This document shows positions 11,703 to 21,758 of a stretch of DNA of 64,000 bases, piece after piece. The first letter of the stretch is position 1. Each line of letters begins with the position of its first letter. The notes beneath the pieces were generated by a model, which saw only the letters and a list, made by a program, of their open reading frames with translations, did not search any database and had not been told where the DNA came from. Source of the DNA: Prostheceraeus crozeri (Eukaryota; Platyhelminthes; Polycladida; Euryleptidae); NCBI GenBank assembly GCA_907163375.1, contig CAJQUW010007496.1, positions 7,501 through 71,500 of the forward strand, read 5' to 3'. The position numbers and the translations under genes are program-made.

Positions 11703-11972
11703 TAAGACAAGTAACCTGGCAACTGATAAATTTATCAAATCTCAACAGATGTAACCACCATGAGACATGTTTCGGCCTGTTGGGCCTCATCAGTCGTGGG
11801 TAAGTTTGAACCAGCGACGTTGGAGCTAGAGGACGTGCAAGCATACCCTCTAACCACAATGCCACCAGACCATCTGTTGAGAGCGTGAATTAGCCCGGAA
11901 GGCACTACTTTAACGCAGGCACGCGGAGGGCGGACAGCTTTCTGCAATCACTTAATACCGCATCCGAGACAT
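11650..11972 (-). mobile_element. tRNA-headed hammerhead SINE, copy 1
   Basis: Minus-strand copy. From its 5' end: TCTCGGATGCGGTATTAAG, a tRNA-like head with A box near GTGGCATTGTGGTTAG and B box near GGTTCAAAC, then a hammerhead ribozyme, then the tail with TTTGATAAATTTATCA and CAGGTTACTTGTCTTA and a TA-rich microsatellite at 11660-11702. Compared with copy 2 it lacks a 5' segment of about 100 bp, so the unit here begins directly at TCTCGGATG. No protein is encoded. Confidence 0.8.
11758..11799 (-). ncRNA. hammerhead ribozyme in SINE copy 1
   Basis: On the minus strand: stem I 5' arm CCACGA, core CUGAUGA, stem II GGCC/CAACA loop/GGCC, GAA, self-complementary stem III ACA/UGU, C17 in a GUC site, stem I 3' arm UCAUGG. 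The last arm has one mismatch against CCACGA. The catalytic core is unchanged from the other two copies. Confidence 0.75.
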
Positions 11973-11978
11973 GTCTCG

Positions 11979-13040
11979 TGGCAGCGGCGTAGGGTGTCGT
12001 TTTGAAAAAGGTATTCATGGAAAACCTGAATATAGGGTGACCCACATACATTACTTCAATCTATTCATATGTAAACTTTTACATGCAAGACAAATAATTA
12101 TTTGTAATGTAGCCTACTGTATGCGGACATGTGCAAAACTTCGCCTTAAATCAAACCATACTCCGCATATATTTTGTATTGATGTAGGGCCTATAGGGCC
12201 GCTAGATGCATGCACACTTGCACATACCGAAAACACTACAAATTAACTAATTGAAAAAATTAAATGATAGCTTGCTTATGAAGAATTCCATAAATATAAT
12301 CCAAACATTGAACACATACAAGCGTAGATCACGACAACGCTACTTCATTTTACAAAATTCATCAAAATCATAAAAATTTTGTATTGATGAAAGTTCGATA
12401 AGCAGATTTTTTCAATTACTTTCGAATCACATGTCCTATCCATTTCTTGTATGTTTTCAAGCACTCCAAACGATCTGAAATTTCACTCCAAAAGTTGTCA
12501 AAGTGTATCTGAATCAACTGAAAGTTGCCCTATTTCAGCCACACTATTCAAATTCCTTGGTTGAATAGTGGATATGATAAAGAATCCTCAGCGGTTCTGC
12601 ATTTGTCTCTGTATAGCTGCGTATAATTCCATGATTACACGAATGATGGCAAAAACAGCTGCTGCCCAATTGCCCCTCATTCTCCATCCCGACAATGTTA
12701 TTCAACCCACCAGGTTGAATAATGGTCTCATGCTTGTAGCATTGAAGGTGATAGTAAAGCGTTGACACGGTGCCGATAATTAAGGAGTCTTGCGATAACG
12801 CACTTTATATAAGTGTCATTGTTGCTAAATGTTTGAGGAGACGTCCAAGAAACAAGAAGTGGAATCAAAATTAACGCTGATTAATACCTGTCGTTGCTTA
12901 TTGCAATAGCTACTTTGGAATCAAACCGAATTACTAAGCCGCAAAACAGTCTACTAATTATCATAAAATCGATGGAATTGATTCGCAACTTTATACAGAA
13001 AATAAATAGATATTCAGTGAATACTATACACGCTACGCCA
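11979..13040. other. spacer between two inverted SINE copies
   Basis: About 1 kb bounded by related short words (GGCGTAGGG on the left, CTACGCCACTG on the right). AT-rich inside, with a loose inverted repeat near 12550 and 12700 (GGTTGAATAGTGG and GGTTGAATAATGG in direct orientation). ORFs at 11971-12246 and 12544-12768 have no recognisable features. Confidence 0.4.
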
Positions 13041-13041
13041 C

Positions 13042-13378
13042 TGTCTCGTGGTGGTTACATCTGTTGAGATTTGATAAATTTATCAATTGCCAGGTTACTT
13101 GTCTTAACATGTAATGAGTAGCGCCTGCGTGAAGCGCCTCAATCTCGGATGCGGTATTAAGTGATTGCAGAAAGCAGTCCGCCCTCCACGTGCCTGCGCT
13201 AAAGTAGTGCCTTCCGGGCTAATTCACGCTCTCAACAGATGGTCTGGTGGCATTGTGGTTAGAGGGTATGCTTGCACGTCCTCTAGCTCCAACGTCGCTG
13301 GTTCAAACCTACCCACGACTGATGAGGCCCAACAGGCCGAAACATGTCTCATTGTGGTTACATCTGTTGAGATTTGAT
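13042..13378 (+). mobile_element. tRNA-headed hammerhead SINE, copy 2 (longest)
   Basis: The copy opens with the 3' half of a hammerhead (UGUC then UCGUGG, 13042-13051), exactly what a unit that starts at the cleavage site should show. Then come a TTACATCTGTTGAGATTTG region, TCTCGGATGCGGTATTAAG, a tRNA-like head (A box near 13250, B box GGTTCAAACC at 13300-13309), a full hammerhead (13313-13355) and the start of a second unit's body before TA-rich repeats. This is a head-to-tail arrangement, as in retrozymes and PLE dimers. Confidence 0.85.
13313..13355 (+). ncRNA. hammerhead ribozyme in SINE copy 2
   Basis: Stem I 5' arm CCACGA (13313-13318), core CUGAUGA (13319-13325), stem II GGCC/CAACA/GGCC, GAA, stem III ACA/UGU, and the GUC site ending at 13347. 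The 3' stem I arm is degraded (UCAUUG), with about two mismatches. It starts a few bases after the B box. Confidence 0.75.
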
Positions 13379-13500
13379 ATTATAGCCCCTATTATATATA
13401 TATATATATATAATTATTATATATATATATTATATAGCCCCTATTATATATATATAGCCACTATTAGCCCCTATTATATATATCTATATATAGAAGTAAA
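13379..13500. repeat. TA-rich microsatellite with TAGCCCCTATTA units
   Basis: Alternating TA runs are broken by repeated AGCCCCTATTA words. The tract lies just 3' of SINE copy 2. TA tracts also adjoin the other two SINE copies. Confidence 0.85.
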
Positions 13501-13504
13501 ATGA

Positions 13505-14135
13505 AATAAACCAGAAGTCAAGGCCCTGTAATGCGGCTGGTTTCGGCGTATATTTAACACCTACTCATGCAAACAGGAATGCATGAAAAGAAATTAATTT
13601 CATCAATTAGCAAATAAATCTATGCTTTGTTCAGCATAGGCTTGAATTTTAAAATTAGATTGGTCTCCTTATATTCCCTTTCATTACGGGTAGCATTGTA
13701 AGGCAATTGTAACAGTGGCGCAACTTCAAACTGTATCTGTAGATTTCTAACACACCTAGAAATGTGACGGCTGACCTCGAGAGGAGCTTCACTTAGATGA
13801 GCAATATGATGTCTGTGGACAGTCACACTATTACGCAAAATATCCCCAGTCTGTCCCAAGTAAAATTGATTACAACCTTTGCAGCGTAACATATAGATAA
13901 CGCTATTCGAGACACAAGACATATTGCAATTATTGGTGAAAGTGTGATCATCTTTCAGTTGAATTTTCTTCCCTTCAATAATATGTGGGCAGCATTTACA
14001 CCTTTTGTCGTTGCACTTGGTGATGTCTGTAAACTCTCTAACATTGCTCCTTCTAAGTATTGGCAGGAGTGAACGATGTTGTTTGTACGAGGCTTGCATT
14101 TCAAAATTTTGAAATGGGTTTAGTAACTTAAAACC
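13505..14135 (-). mobile_element. Penelope-like fragment PLE-B (3' end)
   Basis: Minus-strand remnant holding the C-terminal endonuclease and 3' UTR; the RT is missing, so it is 5'-truncated at about 14135. The 3' UTR (13510-13575) has a degraded hammerhead-like pattern: ATGAGTAGGTG, an AT-rich loop, ACGCC and GAAACC, without a proper CUGAUGA. Confidence 0.75.
13620..14099 (-). CDS. GIY-YIG endonuclease domain of a Penelope-like element (partial)
   Basis: An open frame of 159 codons. Residues about 25-40 hold a Cys cluster (CNDKRCKCCPHI) typical of the PLE linker. SVIYMLRCKGCNQFYLGQTG is the GIY-YIG core (here VIYML and FYLGQ), and RNEREYKETNLILKFKPMLN near the end holds the catalytic Glu region before the usual LN-K ending. 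In PLEs this nuclease nicks the target for RT priming. The frame is intact, but the rest of the element is absent. The start shown is only where the open frame begins. Confidence 0.85.
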   Translation of the reverse strand: MQASYKQHRSLLPILRRSNVREFTDITKCNDKRCKCCPHIIEGKKIQLKDDHTFTNNCNMSCVSNSVIYMLRCKGCNQFYLGQTGDILRNSVTVHRHHIAHLSEAPLEVSRHISRCVRNLQIQFEVAPLLQLPYNATRNEREYKETNLILKFKPMLNKA

Positions 14136-14954
14136 AGGGGTGTAGTGGAGGGTAACGCGGTATAACGCCGTTATACTTCCTAAGATTCTGGCCGGACCAG
14201 CGTTATACTTCCTAAAGTCATCAAATTAACGCAGTATAACGCTGTTTTCTCAGACAATTCCATTGATTAATTCCAGGGATTTCCTGGAATGTAATTTCCA
14301 GGGATTTTAGAGCAGGGATGACATATAATCAAATATCTAATGCTAATGCGTTGAACAGACATATTATGTTAAGTCAAATCACATATTTTGTTTGATGCAT
14401 CTCGAGATCATTTACTCATACAATCGCCGGTCATCCTAACGTGTGCACGTCGACTTGGTTTTTATTTTCGAATCTTCGAAATTCTACCGGTGGTGCTATA
14501 CGATATCTGCTATCATCATAGCCTACGGGCTGCGACCTACGTTGGTTTTTGGATATACGCCAATCTATCATTCTATCAATAAAGGTAAGTTGAGTTAAGC
14601 GAACATTTGGCCTATCTTAAGCACCTGTCTTAATTTCTTGTAGCCTAATTGTATGTCAAAGACAATTTTATTTAACATTTTTTAAACTTCACGCATTTGC
14701 TTGTTTATTACTTTTTAGTTACGCTTATTCTTAACACTCTACCTGTACGAGCATAAGAGAATGGAAAAATGAAAACAGGTATTATAGGCCTATAGGCTTC
14801 GATATTTAAACATTCATATGTGTTTTCATAAAGTTGAATCACAATCCTATTTGTTACTGTCACTAACTTTCATAGCCTTTATTGACATGTTTTTACTTTA
14901 ATGAAATATTTTGTAGTCTTCATTTATCAAATTATATGTGATCAGATCATTTAT
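14136..14954. other. unassigned, with a repeated AACGC-GTATAACG block
   Basis: At 14150-14260 the words GTATAACGCCGTTATAC and AGTATAACGCTG recur with CTTATACTTCCTAA-type spacers, giving a small palindromic cluster (GTATAACG/CGTTATAC). This may be the end of an unrecognised element. The rest shows nothing. Confidence 0.4.
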
Positions 14955-15077
14955 GCAATTTATGAAATAATGAATAGAGATTTCAGCAAATTCTAATCCT
15001 GGGCTCAGCCCTGGGGGCCACTACGGTCAAATTTTCTCTACATGTAGAATGTCATCACATTGTTTTCTATGCATTAG
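14955..15077 (+). repeat. flanking repeat unit, left of element BC
   Basis: About 123 bp (TTTATGAAATAATGAATAG ... TTTTCTATGCATT) that recurs in the same orientation at 30848-30966, directly outside the other end of BC. A partial third unit follows at 30967-31040. The host site was therefore probably a short tandem array before BC inserted, and the duplication need not be a target-site duplication. Confidence 0.75.
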
Positions 15078-15079
15078 TA

Positions 15080-16870
15080 GTGATCCCATTGCAGACGCAA
15101 GTGCAAAATGAGCAGTGATGAGTCATCATGCTGACATCCCCCCTCCTCTCAGGATGGAGCCAAGGATGTGTTGGTTTGGCTCGGACCGAGTGGAGGAAAC
15201 CGTTCCTATGTGTCGATGAAAAACCACCCCCCTCCTGTCAGACTTCCAACTTGGGTGGGAGAATGTAAGTCGTGCAATATGTGAAAGCTAAGAGTGAGCC
15301 AAATTCAGTGGAAAGTGTCCAAGTGTTCCTTGCTTTAGAGTGGAAAGTGACTCGAAAATGTCAGGAATCTCCGAAAAAACGACAGAGTTTGAAAGTGGAG
15401 GTTTTGGATGTTTTGGGATGAGAAAGGTCCTATTTCGGGGTGAAGGAGTGTCCGGATGGACAAGCGGAGGGCAGATTCGGACTCTACGTACAATGTTACA
15501 TGAGAAGGGTGATTTTCAAGTCAATCGGAGAGAAAAGTGCTAACCGTCACCATGGATCGACACTTCGGATTTTTCGTGAAAAAAAAATTTTCAAAATGCT
15601 GGAATTGAGCTCCGAGACCCCTCTCATCGTGTTTCTCGTCAAAAGTTGGGTTGGTGAAGTTTCGATGAAAAAACAGCCCCCCCTCGAGTCGAACTTTGTC
15701 AAAAGTGATGTTTTGACCAAAGTTGCTCAGAAACATGTGAAACAAACTTCTATCAAGGTTCTGTGTTGAAATTCGCACAAAATTTTTTTCGAAATTTTCT
15801 TCACTATGGGTCGACAGTTAGGATTTTTTTCATGAAAATGTTAAATTGTAGCCACTTTGGTGACGACTATCTCAGGAATGAAAGTGAATGAAGAGCTCCG
15901 GTTTCTTTTAGTGGAAACACCGCACTTTGTACTCTAGAATCCTACCTTTTCAGATCTGTGGAAGGTTTTGTTTCCAAATGAGAGCTTGTTTAAAATCGAA
16001 TTTTTGCGCATGTTCCAAGATTTTGGAACCTTTGAAAAAACGACAGTTTTTTCAGCTCGGCTTTCGGTAATCGTAGGGAGTCTTTTGGATGTTTGAGATT
16101 ACGTCATCAGCTGATCGCCACAAACTACATAAGCTGGGAACCGAATGAGAAATTTCATTAAGACGAGAGAGAGAGAGATTGTCAAAGGTAGGGCGTCTCT
16201 CCGGAGCTCCGATGATAGCATCGGAAATTCCAAATTTCATTCTTAGAAAATTTCATTGCTGATATCAGCTAAGGTGTCAGACTTGTAGGTTAGCCAGACT
16301 ATGGCTTGTGATCACTTTGATCAAGTAGGTCCAATACTTATAAACGGTGTATCTTCGGTTCTAGTGCACCGATTGAGTTGATTCAAAAAAGGTTTGATAG
16401 CTATTGATCAGACCGACTACTCATAAATTTCATAAGTAGTACTAAATGCTGCAAAATTTAAATTTGCTATTGTTTGATGTTTTATAAGGTTTTCAACCCT
16501 GCTGAATTCAGTAAAGACCTTTATAAAGTTGTCAGAGGCGAGCTTCGGCTCAAGACTTGCTTCCTGATGTAAATAACTCCACCGGTTTTCATGTAAAAAT
16601 CGGGGTCCGAATACCAACACAGTGATATGACGCACGCTCTGTCCGCGGGAGGTTGGATTTGAGGGCCGAGGCCTTGGAGACGGGATGAGATCCCCTCTGA
16701 GTAATGCCTGTAACGGATTCATCAGCCTAGCTTGTCTATCCTCATTAACATAGTAGTTGAATTTTAAAAATTATGGTCAATGGATGTTTTAACACCTAAA
16801 CGCTTGCTATCAAGTCGCTATGGCTTCTGCTATCAGGCCTTTGTGAAATCTCATCTAACCTCAGTAACTC
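15080..16870 (-). repeat. left terminal inverted repeat of BC
   Basis: Reads as the reverse complement of about 29100-30837, with the highest similarity from 15080 to 16290 and at 16540-16730. The right arm has about 370 bp (around 29370-29740) with no counterpart here. ORFs inside are mirrored in both arms and are not supported as genes. Confidence 0.75.
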
Positions 16871-17100
16871 AGGGTTGGTAACGTCTATCGTTTGTCATTG
16901 TAACTTGGTGAAAATGAGAGAGTTACTGCAGTTATTGACGTCAAAACTCTTCGCGTCATAGGGTAACCCGTCTTTGTGTTGGGAGTTGGTTACTGAAAGC
17001 ACGGTGACTGCCGATGCCCATAGTTGGTAAAACCGCTGTTGTCATGTCAAACGCATGGCCAAATAAGGAAGGTCTGAATCATGGCTTTGTGCTCACTGGG

Positions 17101-17108
17101 TATATAAA
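17101..17108 (+). promoter_or_regulatory. TATA box of the first BC gene region
   Basis: TATATAAA just inside the left terminal repeat. About 50 nt downstream is a splice-donor-like ACGGTGAGTG (17158), and CTCCTTTCAG near 17356 is a good acceptor, so a short leader intron is plausible. The first open frame follows. Confidence 0.5.
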
Positions 17109-17157
17109 CCACGTCTCTACTCTAGTCTTTATTCCTGTTTCAAGTTGCAAGACGAAC

Positions 17158-17285
17158 GGTGAGTGCTCTGACGTTTGCTATCAAACGTTGCAAGTTAGGT
17201 TTCGCTAGACTTCACTTCTATTTCCTAACGTACAGTGAGTGTTCTGACAACGTTTGCTATCAAACGTTGCAAGCTAGGCCTCTCA
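17158..17285 (+). repeat. tandem duplicated leader segment
   Basis: GTGAGTGCTCTGACG with GTTTGCTATCAAACGTTGCA occurs at 17160 and again, slightly changed, at 17236 (period about 76). Each unit contains the hairpin-forming word AACGTTTGCTATCAAACGTT or a near copy, and each begins with a donor-like GTGAGTG. Confidence 0.65.
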
Positions 17286-17497
17286 TGTAGATGATATTAT
17301 TCCTATGTGATGACTACTATAATCTCAATCTCGCAAACTATTCTATCTCCTTTCAGAGATTTTCACAATTACAAAAGATAATAACAAGAAGCTTCAGTTG
17401 GCGAAGTGCGGCTGTGGAAATGTATTTAGGGGTGAGAGACTTCGATTTCATTTGTCGAAGAATGAGGGGCAAGTTGTAGCGGTGAGGGTGTGGTATT

Positions 17498-17959
17498 GTG
17501 TGGTGTAATGTCAGGAGTGATGAGCAGTGCAATGAGTTCAGCATGGTACACTCAAAGTGTGAAAATAGGGTGATAGGGAAGGACATGATGAAGAAAGTGT
17601 TGTTTGAAGAGAAGGGAATGCTGTTTGAAGCAGGTATGGTGGCGCGCGAACCTTCGAAGAGTGTTGAGCCGAGTGTTGAGCGTTTGAGTCATGTGTCTAG
17701 TGATGTGGATTTGGATGATGAAGTGAGTGCACCCAAAATAAAAAGGATTGTTGTAGAGAGTGAGTTTGAGACTGTAGATGTGAAGAGGCATGTTGCCAGT
17801 GAGGAAGAGAGTGCAGTGAAGACGATTTTCCCAGCGACTCTGCCGCTGGCACAATCGTCTCCTGAGCGATTGCCGAAGTGTGTTGTGAGAGTGAGTCAGT
17901 CGAGTGTGCCGGGCAAAGTGGTGCTTCGAAGGATGATGCGTTGGTGTATGGGAATGTGA
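17498..17959 (+). CDS. hypothetical acidic/Ser-rich protein of element BC
   Basis: Open frame of 153 codons; the start shown is GTG, so the true start is unsettled. The product is rich in Ser, Glu, Val and Lys, with EPSKSVEPSVERLSHVSSDV and an acidic stretch (SDVDLDDEV). Just upstream, 17380-17480 has a small Cys/His-bearing reading (KCGCGNVF, RLRFHL) that could be a separate exon. The sequence is GTG/AGTG-rich, unlike its AT-rich surroundings. No family is recognised. Belongs to an element treated as a fossil. Confidence 0.35.
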   Translation: MWCNVRSDEQCNEFSMVHSKCENRVIGKDMMKKVLFEEKGMLFEAGMVAREPSKSVEPSVERLSHVSSDVDLDDEVSAPKIKRIVVESEFETVDVKRHVASEEESAVKTIFPATLPLAQSSPERLPKCVVRVSQSSVPGKVVLRRMMRWCMGM

Positions 17960-18222
17960 GGAATGAGTGTGACAGGTTGCGGGATCAGTTGAATGCTGCA
18001 AAGAGTACGTTGAAGGAGGTGACTGTTGAGCGCGATCGATTGAAGGCGAGTGCTGACAGTGTGAGTAAGAAGTTGAAAGAGTGTGTGATGGCGAAGAAAA
18101 GTGAGGTGGCTGAAAGAATGTTGAGGGAAGCGATGGAGAGAAAGTTGGATGTGAGTGAGCGAGAGCGGAGTAAGGAGTGTAAGTTGAAGAAGGAGGCGTT
18201 GAAGCGAGTGAGTGAGGTTTGA
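17878..18222 (+). CDS. hypothetical coiled-coil protein of element BC
   Basis: Open frame of 114 codons overlapping the end of the previous ORF in another frame. From about residue 28 it is a strong heptad-patterned helix (NECDRLRDQLNAAKSTLKE, then RDRLKASADSVSKKLKE) running to the end, rich in Lys, Glu and Arg with almost no Gly or Pro. A coiled coil suggests dimerisation or a structural or DNA-binding partner role; the function is unknown. Confidence 0.45.
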   Translation: MCCESESVECAGQSGASKDDALVYGNVRNECDRLRDQLNAAKSTLKEVTVERDRLKASADSVSKKLKECVMAKKSEVAERMLREAMERKLDVSERERSKECKLKKEALKRVSEV

Positions 18223-18559
18223 GTTTCAGGAAGAATGATGAGTCGAAGTCCCTCACTTCCATTCACATTCCTGTCCTGGGTGTTACCCCCGAACGTCCAC
18301 TCATATTTCCAAATATTTCAATGGACAAAACCCAGGAGTGTTTCAATAGTGCGGATGTCCGGTGTTATAACCTCAACATCGAACATCGAGAGGACATCCG
18401 CATTGAATACAGAAAGCCGCACAAATTTCGCAAGTATCATAACTGGAACATGACATTGTACCATCTTCCTCATTCTTACTTCTTTCATTACAGGCCAACT
18501 GACAAAGACCTAATCGTTCCCCATATGTCAGTCCCGAGAACGCACCATGGGCCCTCTTA

Positions 18560-18745
18560 AGGGCCAACCTTCTGATGCAGCGAACGTGGTCCCAAGCCCA
18601 CCACATGTCTTTGGACATGGATGCAGACGGGAAGGTTGAAAAAATGATGAAATGAATTGGATGGGTCACTTTTGTGCCACACAAAAACACATTACAGATT
18701 TCTCTCTTCACGAGTCTGTCAAGCGCTTCGTCACTCATGGATCCT
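18560..18745 (-). repeat. dispersed ~190-bp repeat, copy 2
   Basis: CCTTCTGATGCAGC, GTCCCAAGCCC, TCTTTGGACATGGATGCAGA and a downstream ATGAAATG block match 25436-25620 and 59520-59700. The ORF at 18373-18798 on the minus strand lies across it and is not supported as a gene. Confidence 0.65.
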
Positions 18746-20590
18746 ACTGAAACAAGATTCGGCAAATGCTGCTTCGTATACTTGAGTGCTGTCAACATAT
18801 TATTAGGTTTTAATCCAATTTAGTTTTGAAAATAGCAATGACAATATGGTTTATTTTATTCAGAAGCAAATGATCGCCGTAACCATGAAAGTTATCCATC
18901 CGAGACATAATCTTCCGCAGATGTCGTGTATAAAGCTCAGAAGCATCAGTAACATATTCTTGTCCGTAGGAACGAAAGTGAAAGTCAACACTTTCCGCTT
19001 CTTCACCATGTGGAAAACTGAAGAGTAGGGTTCTTTACGGTTGGATTTAGGAATTTAGGGTTTTATATAACACAAGTTGATGTTAACCGTTAGATGAAAC
19101 ATAAAGTTTGAAGAAGCTTTGAATGTTGAAAGTAAGTTACATTGTTCAACATTGTCCGATGTAAATCCACTGCTTTTCATTGTAAGAAATGTATTATAGA
19201 AAAGTGACCAGAAGTTGAAATATACAGGACTCTGTAAATTAAGATGACATGAATCTACTATGAACGCCCATTCAAGTAGCAAACATGAAACACCATTTGA
19301 CACGGTACAAAATTTTAATTGGAATTCGCACAAGACAGATTCATGTGTAATATTTTGAAAACGTTATGCAGTCACTATCGATGACGTACCAGATTTACTA
19401 AATGTGTCGTTTGCCGTTTTCAAATTGAATTCGTGTGTAGAACGTTTGTAAATAAAGACAGTGCTAAAAGTTTTTATAGCCACGATCGTCAGCATTCAAG
19501 TATACACATAACAACTTGTAACGTTTCTTAAAAGAGTCAAATGCATACGACTTAGGAAACACTCAAAACACGTGTGAGATAAAAATCAACCTGCTAGATT
19601 GTGTGAGTACCTCACAAAAGTGTTGCACATGTTTTACGGGAAACTTGAAAAGGAGAACTGTGTATCGAGAATGTCTACCATCAGCTTAGCTAGATGAACA
19701 TGAAAGATATATTCTAACTTCAACTTTCTGACGTTCAAATGAAATTCATAAACATGAAGCTCTAGACTCCGTGCTGTAAAACTACATCACGAGTGACAAC
19801 AACTTTATGTTGGTAAAACTTTCATAGGTTGATGATTGCAGTCGCGTTCAATGTTGATATAAAGTACTGTAGAAACGCATTTTTTTAGATGCAGTTCAAC
19901 GTTGTGACTTCAACTTCGCACATTGAACTAATAAAATGAAAAAGTCTGTGTAGAGGTACATAGCACTCTCATCGGTATGAAATAGCAAAGCATGTAATGT
20001 CATTGAATTATCAAAGGAGAGTTTTTGAGTTACAAGTCTGTGTTGACGAGAGTGGAGCTATTTTATTGGTGTGAAACAGTGAACATTACATTAGAACATT
20101 AGGACTGTCCATGAGTATTGTAAAGAAAGGTTAGAATCAAACGTGTAAGTTTGCTTTTCATGTGCATTACAAATTGAGATAATCAAAACGTGTCTCATTC
20201 CAAACGAGCAAGTTAAGTGAGTGTAGACGATGAATTCATAAAGTCCTATTTCATCTAAGGTTTCACACACGCTCGGTGTTGCAAGTTGAAATGATAGCAT
20301 CAACTGTGAAACGTGTCTCATTCCTAAACTAATCGTGCGTTGCTTGTAAGTTGATACATTAATAGAATCAACATTGAAAACTGCATCAAGTGATTTTCTG
20401 TGTGAATGCAGACGATGTGAAAATGACACACTGGTTGAAACTTAACAGTGCTTGCAATATTCAACACGCTGCCATTCAAAAGCAGCTAAAAAGTTTATCA
20501 TAAAACCTATCAGTGAAACAGATGTCATGATCATCCGGTCTTATCTTCCAATCCTCATGGACACACAAAGGTTCACGAGTAGAGACAGCG
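18746..20590. other. BC interior, no supported gene
   Basis: AT-rich, with one telomere-like word cluster at 19024-19075. ORFs at 19055-19333 and 20091-20429 (minus) lack any recognisable feature or promoter. Confidence 0.4.
19024..19075 (-). repeat. telomere-like dispersed word, inverted copy
   Basis: Contains TAGGGTTCTTTACGGTTGG, TTTAGGAATTTAGGGTTT and a TATATAACAC end: the reverse complement of units at 26462, 26611 and 27196. Each unit holds one or two CCCTAA or CCCTA words. Confidence 0.65.
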
Positions 20591-20591
20591 G

Positions 20592-20800
20592 TGTCTGTCG
20601 CCTGTTTGTCGCGCTGCCCCCTCAGCAGATAGAGTGTTTCAAGAACACAAAGGTGAATGACAGCGCAGCCGGTTGGCGACCGTCTGTCGCATTAAACACA
20701 TTGCCTCCTCAGTAGATAGAATGTTTCAAGAACACAAAGGTGAATGATAACGCTCTCTCTCTCTCTGGCACCCGTCTGTCGCATTGCCCCCTATACACAT
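20592..20800 (+). repeat. ~90-bp tandem repeat, 2.3 units
   Basis: GTCTGTCGC recurs at about 20592, 20682 and 20774. The full unit includes CTCAGCAGATAGAGTGTTTC and AACACAAAGGTGAATGA, nearly unchanged between units 1 and 2. A CT dinucleotide run sits at 20754-20766. Confidence 0.8.
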
Positions 20801-21082
20801 TGAATTTTCTATCTCATCTGTCCAACGAACAAGGATGCAGGAACTTATCGTCAACTCCCTCATCTCATGCCCTCCCACCTAGCTGACTCCCACACAGCTC
20901 ATTGCTATCGCACCGGAGAGATCATCGTGGGCGACGGAAAGGATTCTCACGTTGACAATTTGTTACTGTGCACTCTCACAGTTCCGCGCGCGCAAGTGAC
21001 CATTTGCTGCTAAAGCATGGACACTGCCGATTTCTTCAAGGCTTCAATGCCTTGCTAGCCAGTTACAAAAATGTTGGAGGAA

Positions 21083-21089
21083 TATAAGG
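21083..21089 (+). promoter_or_regulatory. TATA-like box before the 78-aa gene
   Basis: TATAAGG lies 50 nt before the ATG at 21133, fitting a short untranslated leader of about 20 nt. Confidence 0.4.
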
Positions 21090-21132
21090 GAGACGTTTAC
21101 ACTCATTCATCAAATACAAGTCGTTTGATGTA

Positions 21133-21369
21133 ATGTCGTTCGATATAGCTTTCTTTGATATAAGCCGAATCCTTGAGCTCCGCTGTGGATGCAGAGTGAA
21201 GATGGGGAAAGTCTTTCTCCTGGCTACTTTGCGGGCGGAGAAAGGTGAAGCAATTCGCTGCCCCATCCACCTCATTCCACATGAGCTTGTGGAAAACCCT
21301 TTGTTCAGGGATATGGCGCTAGAGTATCTGGCGTTGCTGAGAACTCAGCGTCCGGAATACTTCGAGTAA
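21133..21369 (+). CDS. hypothetical 78-aa protein of element BC
   Basis: ATG-started frame, 78 residues, with a balanced globular composition: an N-terminal hydrophobic strand (FDIAFFDISRIL), a small Cys pair (RCGCRV), a strand (KVFLLATLRAEKG), then AIRCPIHLIPHELV and a C-terminal helix (DMALEYLALLRT). The G-x-A-I-R-x-P turn followed by a helix resembles the C-terminal part of the 62411-62731 and 60107-60487 proteins of copy D. Function unknown; an ssDNA-binding PC4-like fold is only a guess. Confidence 0.45.
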   Translation: MSFDIAFFDISRILELRCGCRVKMGKVFLLATLRAEKGEAIRCPIHLIPHELVENPLFRDMALEYLALLRTQRPEYFE

Positions 21370-21758
21370 TCGAAGTATTTCATCGGTGCTTCCGAGGGCC
21401 CGGTCACCAATTCGTTGGAGGCCACCATATTAACAAAGAAAAGTTACAGACTGCGTCACACACAAACACTAGATTCAAGGATCTCTATCTTTCTTAGATA
21501 ATGAAGAAGCTCTTATTAAATTCATCTGATGAGAAAGCAACTTCATGACAAGTGTTAAACGTGTGCGTTGTCCAACACACATCTTCAAAGTCCTAACTGC
21601 CGCGAAATCATCATGTTTAAAGTTTTAAAGTCGCTGTGATGAGTAGCAATGATCTATTGCAGTTAAATGGTGTAAAACATAAACGTGTGTAGAGAGATGA
21701 TGAATGTTAGACGCGAAGTCATGAGATTTATTTCTTCACCACCCGTCAAATGGAAATA

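Noticed and set aside
11656-11947. Minus-strand ORFs of about 70 codons, also found at 13165-13504
   Set aside because: They are reading frames across the tRNA-like and ribozyme part of the SINE and carry no protein signature.
14955-15077. A 123-bp target-site duplication made by element BC
   Set aside because: Too long for any known transposition mechanism of this sort, and a further partial unit on the right shows a pre-existing tandem array.
15521-15778. ORF reading ISTQNLDRSLFHMFLSNF, also read in the right repeat at 30547-30846
   Set aside because: The two copies match because the DNA is an inverted duplicate. No domain, and no independent evidence of coding.
17552-18262. 236-codon minus-strand ORF rich in Ser, His and Thr
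   Set aside because: It is the antisense of the GTG/AGTG-rich coiled-coil region, and its composition is a shadow of that bias.
18373-18798. 141-codon minus-strand ORF
   Set aside because: It lies across the dispersed 190-bp repeat and contradicts the plus-strand frames; no domain is seen.
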